In this document: piece by piece, positions 7,848-16,562 of the stretch | How positions within the stretch are numbered: the stretch's first letter is position 1 | Layout of the letters: every line of letters starts with the position of its first letter | NCBI GenBank assembly: GCA_035359995.1 | Contig: DAORZT010000046.1 | Coordinates: 1 to 24,686 of the forward strand | Direction: 5' to 3' | Length of the DNA: 24,686 bases | Source: JAKPCT01 sp029553165 | GTDB taxonomy: Bacteria; Bacillota; UBA4882; UBA8346 | Translations under genes and position numbers: made by a program | The notes under the pieces: model-generated | What the model saw: the letters and a program-made list of their open reading frames with translations, nothing else | What the model was told of the DNA's origin: nothing | The model's database searches: none

Positions 7848-8541
7848 TTCTACGTCCTCGAATCAAAAGCATTCTTAATAACTGGAAGATCGCCATTGCC
7901 GCTGCGGCAACATAAGTCAAGGCTGCCGCGTTAAGCACTTTTTTGGTACCCGATTCTTCCTGCCCCTGCACGACATATCCGGAGGCAACCAGCATATCCA
8001 TTGCCCTGCTGCTGGCATTAAACTCAACCGGCAGGGTCACTAAGGTAAATAAAACCGAGAAACTAAATAACAGAATTCCCAAGTCAATCATTAGCATATT
8101 CGAATTGAAAATTAATCCAAATAAAAAGAGATACCAGCCAAGATTAGTACCAATATTGGCAATAGGAACAATCGTATTGCGCAATACTAATGGAAAGTAA
8201 GCCTGTGAATGTTGCACCGCATGCCCGGTTTCATGGGCAGCTACCCCTAAAGATGCCAGTGACCGTCCGTGATAGACTTCCGGTGACAGCCTTAATACCC
8301 GCCTGCGCGGATCATAATGATCCGATAATGTTCCTGGAGTTAATTCGACTGGCACATCATACAAATGGTTTTGATCGAGCAAATCCCGGGCAACCTGCGC
8401 TCCGGTTTTTCTACTGGATGCTTCTACTCCGAGATACTTATTGAAAGTAGAGTCCACTTTAAATTTAGCATAAAAAGTAAATAAAATTGCCGGTATCAAA
8501 ACGATAAAAGTGGGATCAAACCCATAAAATAAAGGGAACAT
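7840..8541 (-). CDS. YugP-type membrane zinc metallopeptidase (DUF2265/PF04298)
   Basis: This is a 233-residue membrane protein. Seen: an N-terminal helix (about 8-24), the zinc-binding HETGH motif (His103, Glu104, His107), two to three helices around 125-175, and a final helix (about 207-226) before a basic tail. Known: the family is common in Bacillota next to fmt/rsmB and its substrates are unknown; the motif predicts a gluzincin-like protease at the membrane. The ATG at 8541 has an AAAGGAGGAG site, among the strongest in the window. It lies 21 bases after fmt and overlaps rsmB. Confidence 0.92.
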   Translation of the reverse strand: MFPLFYGFDPTFIVLIPAILFTFYAKFKVDSTFNKYLGVEASSRKTGAQVARDLLDQNHLYDVPVELTPGTLSDHYDPRRRVLRLSPEVYHGRSLASLGVAAHETGHAVQHSQAYFPLVLRNTIVPIANIGTNLGWYLFLFGLIFNSNMLMIDLGILLFSFSVLFTLVTLPVEFNASSRAMDMLVASGYVVQGQEESGTKKVLNAAALTYVAAAAMAIFQLLRMLLIRGRRND

Positions 8542-8562
8542 AAGTATCTCCTCCTTTAAGTT

Positions 8563-9510
8563 TTACAAAGCTTCACCGAAGATCATCCCCGGTTGCAAGC
8601 GCCGGCCATTGGCATAGTCATTGGCAGTCATTACTTTCTTCCCGGCCGGTTGGAGTTTAGTGATTAACAGCGGGTAATCAGCAGTCCCAACCAGGATCCC
8701 CTCATTTTTAATAATCTTAATGATCATTCCCGGAGAAGCATTTTCTATACCCTCTGATTCCCTAATTTGGGTCGTTATAATCTTTAAACGTTCATTTTGA
8801 AAATTAGTTTCCCCACCGGGAGTTGGTGCTAAAACTCTAATTAGATTATGAATCTTTGTGGCAGAATTATTCCAATCGATTTTTTGGATCCCATCAGGCA
8901 GCTTTGGGGCAAAGGTTGCTTTACTGTCATCCTGTGGAATCCGTGGAGCAATTCCCGCTTCAATGTCTTTAATCGTTTTTACCAGTAAATCGGCGCCCAG
9001 ATGGGCCAAACGCAGATACAGACAGGCAAAGTTCTCATCCGGATCAATTGGGGTTGTCTCCTGATAGATCAGATCACCGGTATCCCAACCTTCATCCATA
9101 TACATTGTTGTTACCCCGGTAACAGCATCCCCATTTAAAATACTCCATTGAATCGGCGCTGCGCCACGATACTCCGGCAATAATGAACCATGAACATTAA
9201 TACAACCATATTTGGGATTATATAAGATTTCATTGGGAATCTTCTGCCCAAAAGCTACCACTACAACCAGATCTGGTTGCAACTGCGTAAACAGCTCTAA
9301 AAATTCAGGAGTAGCAACCCTTTCAGGTTGCCAAACTGGCAAATGATTTTGCAACGCCAGGCATTTCACCTCACAAGGTTGTACCGTCATCCCCCGTCCT
9401 TTGGGCCGGTCTGGTTGGGTGACAACTCCAAGCAGCTCAAAACGCTCCGTAATTAATCTTTCCAAGCATACTGCCGCAAACTGCGGCGTACCCATAAATA
9501 AAATCCGCAC
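8563..9510 (-). CDS. fmt: Methionyl-tRNA formyltransferase
   Basis: This is a 315-residue enzyme of normal length that formylates initiator Met-tRNA with 10-formyl-tetrahydrofolate. Seen: the N-terminal formyltransferase domain with catalytic Asn105, His107 and Asp143 in NVHGSLLP and DEGWDTGD, and the C-terminal tRNA-binding domain (about 205-310). The start is a GTG at 9510 with AGGAG 7 bases upstream. It is paired with def, which removes the formyl group later, 32 bases upstream in the same operon. Confidence 0.97.
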   Translation of the reverse strand: MRILFMGTPQFAAVCLERLITERFELLGVVTQPDRPKGRGMTVQPCEVKCLALQNHLPVWQPERVATPEFLELFTQLQPDLVVVVAFGQKIPNEILYNPKYGCINVHGSLLPEYRGAAPIQWSILNGDAVTGVTTMYMDEGWDTGDLIYQETTPIDPDENFACLYLRLAHLGADLLVKTIKDIEAGIAPRIPQDDSKATFAPKLPDGIQKIDWNNSATKIHNLIRVLAPTPGGETNFQNERLKIITTQIRESEGIENASPGMIIKIIKNEGILVGTADYPLLITKLQPAGKKVMTANDYANGRRLQPGMIFGEAL

Positions 9511-9542
9511 TGTGATTCTCCTTTACACTATATAGGCTGGAT

Positions 9543-9980
9543 CTATTTCTTTACATAATCAATAAATAAGATTCCATTTAAATGGTCAATTTCGTGTTGT
9601 AAGGCCCTGGCCAGAAGTCCGCTGCCCTCAACTTTAATCGTGTCACCATCCAAATTAAGCGCTGATACCTCAACATGCGCGGCGCGGGTAACATACTCAC
9701 TTCTGCCCGGGATTGACAGACAACCTTCAGTATCTTTCTCCTTACCCTCTGCTGCAATGATTTCGGGATTGACTAAAACGATCGGCCCTTTGCCAACATC
9801 AATCACAATAATCCGTTCCGAGATCCCCACCTGTGGGGCAGCGAGTCCGACCCCATTAGCATTATACATTGTATCCAACATATCTTTTGCTAATTTTTTG
9901 ATCCGTTTGGTAATCTTCGGAATCGCTTTAGCTTGCTCCCTTAAAACCGGATCACCCTCTTTGACAATCTTTAAAATCAT
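9543..9980 (-). CDS. def: Peptide deformylase
   Basis: This is a 145-residue metalloenzyme that removes the N-formyl group from nascent proteins. All three family motifs are present: GVGLAAPQ (43-50), EGCLS with metal ligand Cys87, and QHEIDH with His129, Glu130 and His133. The ATG at 9980 follows GAGGTGG with 6 bases spacing. The gene lies 148 bases downstream of priA, and that gap is very AT-rich. It could hold another promoter, but I see no convincing one and no terminator. Confidence 0.97.
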   Translation of the reverse strand: MILKIVKEGDPVLREQAKAIPKITKRIKKLAKDMLDTMYNANGVGLAAPQVGISERIIVIDVGKGPIVLVNPEIIAAEGKEKDTEGCLSIPGRSEYVTRAAHVEVSALNLDGDTIKVEGSGLLARALQHEIDHLNGILFIDYVKK

Positions 9981-10128
9981 CTATTGCCACCTCATTTTTC
10001 AAATAATTCAGAAACCAAAACCATTTTCATACTCTTCATCCGTTTACAATAATTATTAGCATATTATAAACATAATACCAAATCTCTGCTTTATTTTTAA
10101 AGTAATTAATTTTAAACTTTCAATTAAA

Positions 10129-12552
10129 TTATAATATTGAATAGGGATTACGATCCCTAATTATTCTAATATTAGGATATTTCCGAAACGGAAATTCTCT
10201 CCACGACTGATTGATCACCTGCTCCAACAATTTGGGTTCATCACTCTTGACCAAAATCTGCCACCGATAACGGTTTTGCAATTTCTCAATCAACGCCGGA
10301 GCTGGTCCCATAATCTCGAAAGCGTATAAATCTTTAATTTTTTGAAGGATTCGTTGATACTCTTCTGTTGCTTTAATTACTTGCTCCAATTTGAGGCCGG
10401 AAAACCCCAGTTTTACCATCTCCGCAAACGGTGGAAACTGCAACTTTTGACGATTGGCAATCTCTTCACGATAAAAACCAAGGTAATCATGGTTTTTCGC
10501 AAAATTTAACGAATAATGTTCCGGATTATATGTTTGGAAGATCACCCGACCGGTCTTGTCACCGCGACCGGCACGGCCGGCAACCTGCGTCAACAGCTGA
10601 AAACAGCGTTCTGCAGAACGGAAATCAGGTGTATTTAAGGAAGAATCAGCGGAGATAACACCAACCAAAGTCACCCGCGGCAAATCCAATCCTTTGGCGA
10701 TCATTTGCGTACCAAGCAAAATATCAACATTACCCTGGACTAAATCTTGATAAATTTGATAATGCGCTCCCTTCCTTGATGTTGTATCAAGGTCCATCCT
10801 GATTATGCGCGCATCCTTATAAAATTCAATTAGTTCCGCTTCTAATTTTTGAGTACCGTTTCCAAAATAACGGATCCGACTGCTTTTACAATCGGGACAT
10901 ACATCCGGAATTTTTTGGCGGTAATCACAGTAATGACAACGTAAGACCGTCTCATTCGAATGATAAGTCAACGAAACTTCACAGGCGGGACAACGTAATG
11001 ATTGACCACAGTCGCGGCACAAAACAAAGGTAGAATGTCCCCGCCGGTTTAAAAGCAGGATCACTTGCTCCTGGTTATTCAAGGTCTCAGTGATTGCTTG
11101 CTGTAACTGATTACTAAGAATATTCCGGTTACCATTCTTGAGCTCCTCACGCATATCAACGATTGTGACTTCCGGTAACGGTTTGGCGTTATATCTTTCA
11201 GTCAACTGATAGTACTGATACTTTCCTGTTTGGGCTTCATAAAACGATTCAATTGACGGAGTTGCTGAACCTAAAACGACTTTTGCCTTGGTCAGTTCCG
11301 CCAGTTTCTCAACTACCCGGCGACTATGATAGCGCGGATTTTCCTCTTGCTTATAAGTGCTTTCGTGCTCTTCGTCAACGATAATCAATCCTAACGAATC
11401 AAACGGGGCAAAGATTGCCGACCTTGCTCCCAAGATAAAACGGGCTTCGCCCCGCTTAATACGGAACCATTGGTCAAAACGTTCTCCATCAGACATATTA
11501 CTGTGGAGTAACGCAATACAATCACCAAAGCGACTGCGGGCCCGTTGCAGGGTCTGCGGTGTGAGTGAAATCTCCGGGACCAGATATAAAACCTGTTTTC
11601 CTGCTTTAATAACATCTGCAGCCAGCTCAAAATAGACCTCGGTCTTGCCGCTCCCGGTAATTCCATGCAATAAAAACAATTGATTGGCCGGATCGTTTTT
11701 GATGCTATTGTAGACCTTTAACTGTTCGTTATTGAATTTGATCTCTTTTTTAGCCGAAGCCGCTTTTAACTCATCCGGAATCCGTTCACAATCCTGTTCA
11801 AACTCGACAATAAAGCCTTGCTTCGCTAAACGTTTGACTACCGAGGCGCTTACTTTGGCTGTAGCACAGATTTCAGCACGTGTTAATCCATTGGTAGCAT
11901 TCAATAATGCTTCCCGGACTCTCAAGCCTGCTGCGGTCTCTTGAAGGTCGGCAGCAGCCACCCACTTGTATAAATTAATCTTCTTGGTGGTGACTTTCGG
12001 TTTACTGATGAGATAAGTTTTTTTAAGTAGACCTTGATTAACAAGCCACTCAAAGATATTGGGGGCAAACTTAAATTTCTTGCGCCAATCTTTCTGTGAC
12101 CAGTTAAGATTGCCCGGATTTAATAACAATTCCATTGTTTCAGCTATTTGCTCGCCGGGAAATTGGAGTTCCAGTAATTGATTGATCCGGGCAGGCTTTT
12201 CGGTTAACGCAAATCCTTCCACTCGTAAAGATTTTGCACCAGGAGGCAAAGCTAATTTAGCAACATCAGCCCGGTTACAAAAATAGTTTCGGGCAATCCA
12301 ATTAATCAGTTCAAATTGAACCCGGTTAATCAAGGGCGGTATATCAATCACTTTAATGATCGCTTTTAACTCACTATAGATTGAATCTTCGGCAATCTCC
12401 CATATAAAACCGATATTTTGGCGGTTATTAAACGGCACAATTACCCGCGCCCCAATAACAGCATCCTCCATTAAAGCTTCGGGAATCAGATAATCAAATA
12501 AGCGATCCAAATGTTGCACCTGGGAAGTCAACAATACCTTGGCAATCTTCAT
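10129..12552 (-). CDS. priA: Primosomal protein N' (replication restart helicase PriA)
   Basis: This is an 807-residue superfamily-2 DNA helicase that reloads the replisome at stalled forks. Seen: an N-terminal 3'-DNA-binding domain (about 1-100), a winged-helix region, Walker A GITGSGKTE (about 298-306), Walker B DEEH followed by STYKQEE, and a helicase domain interrupted by the zinc-binding insert with paired cysteines (CRDC, CPAC, CHYC, CPDC). Length and domain order are normal. The ATG at 12552 has only a weak GTGAG ribosome site. It appears to have its own promoter just upstream, embedded in the rpoZ terminator. Confidence 0.97.
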   Translation of the reverse strand: MKIAKVLLTSQVQHLDRLFDYLIPEALMEDAVIGARVIVPFNNRQNIGFIWEIAEDSIYSELKAIIKVIDIPPLINRVQFELINWIARNYFCNRADVAKLALPPGAKSLRVEGFALTEKPARINQLLELQFPGEQIAETMELLLNPGNLNWSQKDWRKKFKFAPNIFEWLVNQGLLKKTYLISKPKVTTKKINLYKWVAAADLQETAAGLRVREALLNATNGLTRAEICATAKVSASVVKRLAKQGFIVEFEQDCERIPDELKAASAKKEIKFNNEQLKVYNSIKNDPANQLFLLHGITGSGKTEVYFELAADVIKAGKQVLYLVPEISLTPQTLQRARSRFGDCIALLHSNMSDGERFDQWFRIKRGEARFILGARSAIFAPFDSLGLIIVDEEHESTYKQEENPRYHSRRVVEKLAELTKAKVVLGSATPSIESFYEAQTGKYQYYQLTERYNAKPLPEVTIVDMREELKNGNRNILSNQLQQAITETLNNQEQVILLLNRRGHSTFVLCRDCGQSLRCPACEVSLTYHSNETVLRCHYCDYRQKIPDVCPDCKSSRIRYFGNGTQKLEAELIEFYKDARIIRMDLDTTSRKGAHYQIYQDLVQGNVDILLGTQMIAKGLDLPRVTLVGVISADSSLNTPDFRSAERCFQLLTQVAGRAGRGDKTGRVIFQTYNPEHYSLNFAKNHDYLGFYREEIANRQKLQFPPFAEMVKLGFSGLKLEQVIKATEEYQRILQKIKDLYAFEIMGPAPALIEKLQNRYRWQILVKSDEPKLLEQVINQSWREFPFRKYPNIRIIRDRNPYSIL

Positions 12553-12586
12553 TGAAACTCACTTTTCAATCAAAATTATTTTATTA

Positions 12587-12615
12587 ATTATAAAACAAAA
12601 ACCCCAGAGTAACAA
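12587..12615 (-). promoter_or_regulatory. Sigma-A-type promoter for priA, overlapping the rpoZ terminator
   Basis: On the minus strand, -35 TTGTTA (12615-12610) and a perfect -10 TATAAT (12592-12587) are spaced by exactly 17 bases. The -35 lies in the loop of the terminator hairpin and the spacer includes its descending arm and T-tract. Predicted start of transcription is near 12580, giving a leader of about 28 bases. Confidence 0.6.
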
Positions 12616-12624
12616 GGCTCTGAG
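12591..12624 (-). terminator. Rho-independent terminator after rpoZ
   Basis: On the minus strand, CTCAGAG pairs with CTCTGGG (7 base pairs, one G-U) around an 8-base loop, followed by GTTTTTGTTTT. It ends the yicC-rpoZ transcript before priA. Confidence 0.7.
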
Positions 12625-12659
12625 ATTTAATTACTGACTATCGATAATAACTAAATTTT

Positions 12660-12863
12660 TTATTTGATTCCGGTTTTTGTCCTCTCGATCTTAATCTTAC
12701 CGCTGTTAATCTCTTCTAAAGCAGTCGAGACAGCTTTTACCGTCTTTTCTTCATCAGCTTTGGATTCTTCCAAAATCTTTCTGGCCCGTTTGGCTGCGGT
12801 TGTTACTAAAGTATAACGACTATCAACATGTTTAAGCAATTCGTCTAATGACGGATAAATCAA
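12660..12863 (-). CDS. rpoZ: RNA polymerase omega subunit
   Basis: This is a 67-residue protein that helps assemble and stabilise RNA polymerase. Seen: the family signature YPSLDELLKHVDSRYTLV at the N-terminus followed by AAKRAR, as in clostridial omega proteins. The start is a TTG at 12863 with a GAGGGGG site 8 bases upstream. It follows gmk by 43 bases, the usual partner order. coaBC, which commonly follows rpoZ in Bacillota, is absent; a terminator follows instead. Confidence 0.93.
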   Translation of the reverse strand: MIYPSLDELLKHVDSRYTLVTTAAKRARKILEESKADEEKTVKAVSTALEEINSGKIKIERTKTGIK

Positions 12864-12906
12864 ATATTAAACCCCCTCTTTTGGTTAAGAATCATCAAAA
12901 CCCTGA

Positions 12907-13527
12907 TTAACTATTGTTATCATTTCCAAAAATTTTATTCAAAAAATTAGCTTCCTGACGAGAAACCCGACATTTCTCAGCAAGTATAATACCTTCAATT
13001 TTACTACATGTCAAGTTTATTTCTTGATTAATCACAAAATAATCATAACTTGGTACATTTTGAAACTCCGTTTCAATATAACGAAGGCGGGTTTCAATTT
13101 GCGAACTGTCCTCGGTATGTCTGTTAATCAAACGGTTTTTGAGTTCGGCAATTGAAGGCGGTGCCAGAAAAATCAAAAGGGCTTCCGGGTAAGCTTTTTT
13201 TATCTGTAAAGCCCCTTGGACATCAACATCAAGAATAACATCAATGCCCTGTTCCAGCAATTTTAATATTTGATCTTTAGGAGTACCATAATAATCTTTA
13301 TATACTTTAGCCCATTCCAGGAACTCCATCGCTTCAATCTTTTTCAGAAACAACTCTTCAGAGATGAAATAATAATGTTGACCATCGACCTCATGCGGTC
13401 GTGGATTACGAGTAGTTGCCGAAATTGAATATCTCAAATTCGGCAACTTATCAAGCAAATTGGAAATTATAGTATTCTTTCCGACTCCTGACGGACCGGA
13501 AATCACAATCAATAAACCTTGTTGCAT
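12907..13527 (-). CDS. gmk: Guanylate kinase
   Basis: This is a 206-residue enzyme that phosphorylates GMP to GDP with ATP. Seen: the P-loop SGPSGVGKNT near the N-terminus (an Asn where many Bacillota have Gly), the GMP-binding segment STTRNPRPHEVDGQHYYF beginning at ATTRNPRP, and the LID region with IETRLRY. The ATG at 13527 has GAGGT 7 bases upstream. It lies 11 bases after remA and before rpoZ, the conserved order. Confidence 0.96.
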   Translation of the reverse strand: MQQGLLIVISGPSGVGKNTIISNLLDKLPNLRYSISATTRNPRPHEVDGQHYYFISEELFLKKIEAMEFLEWAKVYKDYYGTPKDQILKLLEQGIDVILDVDVQGALQIKKAYPEALLIFLAPPSIAELKNRLINRHTEDSSQIETRLRYIETEFQNVPSYDYFVINQEINLTCSKIEGIILAEKCRVSRQEANFLNKIFGNDNNS

Positions 13528-13538
13528 AATCTTGACCT

Positions 13539-13805
13539 CTATTCCTCTGTTTCAACCGGTATATCTTTAGATATCAAACGGTGTGCTACTGTTTCAGGTT
13601 GAACCGCGGAAAGAATTACATGATCACTATCGGTAATGATAACAGCTCTGGTTCGTCTTCCGTATGTAGCATCAATCAGCATTCCCCGGTCCCGACTTTC
13701 TTGAATAATTCGTTTAATCGGTGATGATTCGGGACTGACGATCGCAATTATTCGGTTGGCTGAGACAATGTTACCAAACCCTATATTTATCAATTTAATA
13801 TCCAT
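13539..13805 (-). CDS. remA: Extracellular matrix regulator RemA (DUF370)
   Basis: This is an 88-residue protein nearly identical in pattern to the RemA family from its first residues (MDIKLINIGFGN) through the central RDRGMLIDATYGRRTRAV segment. Known: in Bacillus subtilis RemA is a DNA-binding activator of matrix and osmoprotection genes. The start is fixed by the family N-terminus, although the GGGAGG site is about 15 bases away, longer than usual. It sits between mihF and gmk. Confidence 0.95.
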   Translation of the reverse strand: MDIKLINIGFGNIVSANRIIAIVSPESSPIKRIIQESRDRGMLIDATYGRRTRAVIITDSDHVILSAVQPETVAHRLISKDIPVETEE

Positions 13806-13828
13806 GTAGTTGAGTTAGGGCCTCCCTT

Positions 13829-14143
13829 CTAATTGCTGCCGAAGCGTTCTATTAGAGCTTGCTTTTGACGGTTTCCCAGACCCTGAATGCGTCGGGTTTC
13901 ATCAATACCGATATCAGACATTATTTTTCTGGTTTTAACTTTTCCGATACGTGGTAATGACTCCAGCAAATAAACAACTCTCATCTTCGCAACAACTTCA
14001 TCGTCAATTTTTGATAATAATTCCCGTATGTTAGTTTTACCCGTTTTTAAATCTTGACGAATTTGCGCCCGTTTACTCCTGACTTCTTGCGCTTTTTTCA
14101 AAGCCCGTTTCTTTTCCTCCAGAGAGAGTTTTGGTAATGCCAT
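13829..14143 (-). CDS. mihF: Integration host factor of the mIHF type (H2TH DNA-binding protein)
   Basis: This is a 104-residue basic protein. Seen: an N-terminal helix rich in Lys/Arg (EEKKRALKKAQEVRSKRAQ), then RIGKVKTRKIMSDIGI and a GLGNRQKQAL helix typical of the helix-two-turn-helix mIHF fold, which bends DNA. Known: this family is best studied in actinobacteria, where the gene lies beside gmk and rpoZ; members also occur in Bacillota. The ATG at 14143 has AGGAGGTG 8 bases upstream. It is unrelated to the HU-type IHF of proteobacteria. Confidence 0.9.
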   Translation of the reverse strand: MALPKLSLEEKKRALKKAQEVRSKRAQIRQDLKTGKTNIRELLSKIDDEVVAKMRVVYLLESLPRIGKVKTRKIMSDIGIDETRRIQGLGNRQKQALIERFGSN

Positions 14144-14157
14144 TCCTCATTCACCTC

Positions 14158-15036
14158 CTATTCGATATTTTGCACCTGTTCGCGTAATTTTTCAAGCTCA
14201 GATTTAAAATCAATCACAATTTGTCCAATCTGTAAGTCATTGGCTTTCGAACCAACCGTATTGATCTCCCGATTCAGTTCCTGAATCAAAAAATCAAGTC
14301 TTCGGCCAATTGGTTCAGATAGCTCTAAAATTTTAGTGAACTGTTCCAAATGACTCTCAATCCGGACAAGCTCTTCGCTAATATCGGAACGTTCGGCAAA
14401 GATCGCCACTTCGGTTGCGATCCGCGCAGGATCGATCTCAATATTTTCTGTTAACTCCTGTATTTTTTTCGTCAATTTATCACGATAACTTAATACCACT
14501 TCCGGAGAAAGTTCTGCAATTTTTTGCTGAAACTGTTTCAGAAGCAAAATCCGTGAATTGAAATCCTGCAGCAAAGTTTGTCCTTCCACCTGACGCATTC
14601 TAATCAGATTATTTAAAGCTTCAACTAACGCCTCGGTTACAACTGCCAAAACTTCCTCTTGATCCTCTTCAATTTGAGAAACAACAAAAACATCAGGCAG
14701 ATTGATAATCGACTGAATGTCAATCTCACCGCCTAACGAATAGTTAGACTGCATTTCTCTAATCGCATTTAAATACGCTGTCACTAACGGGTTATTAAGT
14801 TGCACCTGGACATCAGATGATAAATGACGCTCAATGTTTACAACAACATCAATCTTGCCCCGGGAGAGTTTACTGCTAACTTCCCGCCGTATTTTCTCCT
14901 CTAAAAATGAATAACTCTTCGGAATTTTAATATTAAGATCCAAATAACGATGATTGACCGATTTTAAATCAATCGTCACTGTATAATTGGGACTGGAAGT
15001 CAGCCCCCGTCCGTATCCGGTCATACTAAGTATCAA
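14158..15036 (-). CDS. YicC family endoribonuclease
   Basis: This is a 292-residue protein with the family N-terminus SMTGYGRG, the YicC_N domain (about 2-155) and the C-terminal DUF1732 domain (about 205-292) with the conserved SDISEELVRIESHL-type helix. Known: YicC proteins are endoribonucleases involved in RNA decay. The TTG at 15036 is preferred over the ATG at 15024 because GGAG lies 10 bases upstream and family members begin MI-SMTG. It is the first gene of the yicC-mihF-remA-gmk-rpoZ transcript. Confidence 0.93.
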   Translation of the reverse strand: MILSMTGYGRGLTSSPNYTVTIDLKSVNHRYLDLNIKIPKSYSFLEEKIRREVSSKLSRGKIDVVVNIERHLSSDVQVQLNNPLVTAYLNAIREMQSNYSLGGEIDIQSIINLPDVFVVSQIEEDQEEVLAVVTEALVEALNNLIRMRQVEGQTLLQDFNSRILLLKQFQQKIAELSPEVVLSYRDKLTKKIQELTENIEIDPARIATEVAIFAERSDISEELVRIESHLEQFTKILELSEPIGRRLDFLIQELNREINTVGSKANDLQIGQIVIDFKSELEKLREQVQNIE

Positions 15037-15158
15037 TGTATTGTCGCTCCATCTCTTCAGAATAATAATGAATGTAGTATTTTTTGGAAATCACTTTGAT
15101 TAATATTCAACTTAGCAAAACAAACTCCTCCTTTTTCCTAATAAAATTAGTTATTTAA

Positions 15159-15187
15159 GGGAACTTTTTTTAAATTGAGAACGTTTT
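15159..15187 (+). promoter_or_regulatory. Candidate ECF-sigma promoter upstream of htrA
   Basis: GGGAAC (15159-15164) and CGTTTT (15182-15187) are separated by 17 bases, close to the AAC/CGT layout of extracytoplasmic-function promoters. It would start transcription near 15193, about 120 bases before htrA. The link to the sigma factor encoded downstream is inference. Confidence 0.35.
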
Positions 15188-15196
15188 ATAAGTCAA
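15169..15196 (-). promoter_or_regulatory. Candidate promoter for the yicC operon
   Basis: On the minus strand, TTGACT (15196-15191) and TTTAAA (15174-15169) have 16 bases between them. The -35 is good and the -10 weak. It lies back to back with the htrA upstream region. Confidence 0.35.
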
Positions 15197-15247
15197 ATCA
15201 AGCTTACATACTTTTGAAATCTTGTTTCATAGCTTAACTTGGATCCA

Positions 15248-15274
15248 TTCAAAATCCGGGTTAAATATTATAAT
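15248..15274 (+). promoter_or_regulatory. Candidate sigma-A promoter proximal to htrA
   Basis: There is a perfect -10 TATAAT at 15269-15274, but only a weak -35 (TTCAAA, 15248-15253) with a short 15-base spacer. Transcription would begin near 15281, about 32 bases before the start codon. Confidence 0.35.
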
Positions 15275-15312
15275 GCCGAGAAAAAATTCACCAGGTAACA
15301 GGAGGCTTTGTA

Positions 15313-16512
15313 ATGAGTGAGATTTTTAAAAAATTTTTTCCCTTTCTAATTATTGCACTGTTCTCTTCTCTGATCACAACCGGACTCTTAATCGGATTTG
15401 TCCCTGACGCTTTTAATAAAACATCAGAGAATGGCAAAAGCAGCGGACTGAATCAGTTGCAAAAGACGAATTACATCCAGGAGATTGTCGGACCGGATTC
15501 GATCATTAAAGCTCGTAATAAAGTTGCCCCTTCAGTTGTTTATATCGATACTGTTTCAGTAGTATCCTACCGGCCCAGCATTCCATTTGGATTCCGGGAC
15601 TTTTTACCACCGGGATTTTTTGAAGAACAACAACAAGAACGCCGCGGCCAAGGATCCGGATTCATCATCCGTCCTGACGGCTATATCCTCACCAACGAAC
15701 ATGTCGTACGCGGTGCTCAAAAATTAGAAGTAACCCTCTTTAACAGTAAAAAATTCACGGGGAAAATCGTCGGTACTGATTCATATACTGATTTGGCAGT
15801 AATCAAGATTGAAGCCAATAACTTACCGGCAGTAGAATTTGGTGACTCCGATAATCTGACTCCCGGTCAATGGGTTGTGGCCATCGGTAATCCATTTGGC
15901 CTCCACGATACCGTAACTGCCGGAATCATCAGTGCTCTCGGCCGTTCACTTGAAGATCCGAATCAACAGGGAAACTTAATTCAGACTGATGCAGCGATCA
16001 ATCCGGGTAACAGTGGCGGGCCGCTGGTTGATCTCTCCGGAAACGTAATCGGTATCAATGAGGCTATCTTAAAAAATGCGCAGGGACTGGGATTTGCAAT
16101 TCCAAGTAATCTTGCGAAAAAAGTTGCCGATGAGCTGATTAAGAAAGGAAAGATTGAGCGTCCGGCTACACCGTGGTTAGGAGTTGCATTATCCGATATC
16201 AGCCCCCAGATCGCCAATTATTATGGTTTGAGCAATACCGAAGGCGCGATCGTCCAGGTCTTTAAGGGTAGTCCGGCAGCTAAAGCAGGACTCCGTGATG
16301 GCGATATTATTAAAGAAATCAACAAAAAGAAGATTACCAAATCAAGTGATGTGGTCAATCTGGTCAAAGAAGCCAAAGTTGGTCAAAGACTAAACATCTT
16401 AGTCTATCGCGATGGCAAGATGGAAGTATTCGACATTAAACTGGAAGCACGTCCACAGGAGCTTGAAGAAACCCAACAACGGCGCCGATCAATATTACCT
16501 TTTGAAGACTAA
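15313..16512 (+). CDS. htrA: HtrA/DegP-type serine protease with one PDZ domain
   Basis: This is a 399-residue envelope protease/chaperone. Seen: a short cytoplasmic N-terminus, one membrane helix (about 10-30), a trypsin-like domain with the full triad His130 (TNEHVV), Asp160 (YTDLAV) and Ser234 (NPGNSGGP), and one PDZ domain (about 285-375). A single PDZ and an uncleaved anchor match the DegS/Bacillota HtrA layout rather than the two-PDZ DegP. The ATG at 15313 has AGGAGG 8 bases upstream. The next gene is an ECF sigma factor, so a role in protein quality control or stress signalling at the membrane is likely. Confidence 0.95.
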   Translation: MSEIFKKFFPFLIIALFSSLITTGLLIGFVPDAFNKTSENGKSSGLNQLQKTNYIQEIVGPDSIIKARNKVAPSVVYIDTVSVVSYRPSIPFGFRDFLPPGFFEEQQQERRGQGSGFIIRPDGYILTNEHVVRGAQKLEVTLFNSKKFTGKIVGTDSYTDLAVIKIEANNLPAVEFGDSDNLTPGQWVVAIGNPFGLHDTVTAGIISALGRSLEDPNQQGNLIQTDAAINPGNSGGPLVDLSGNVIGINEAILKNAQGLGFAIPSNLAKKVADELIKKGKIERPATPWLGVALSDISPQIANYYGLSNTEGAIVQVFKGSPAAKAGLRDGDIIKEINKKKITKSSDVVNLVKEAKVGQRLNILVYRDGKMEVFDIKLEARPQELEETQQRRRSILPFED

Positions 16513-16562
16513 CCTGATTATTATTACTAAATATTAACTGATTACAAGCTGTCATAAATTTG

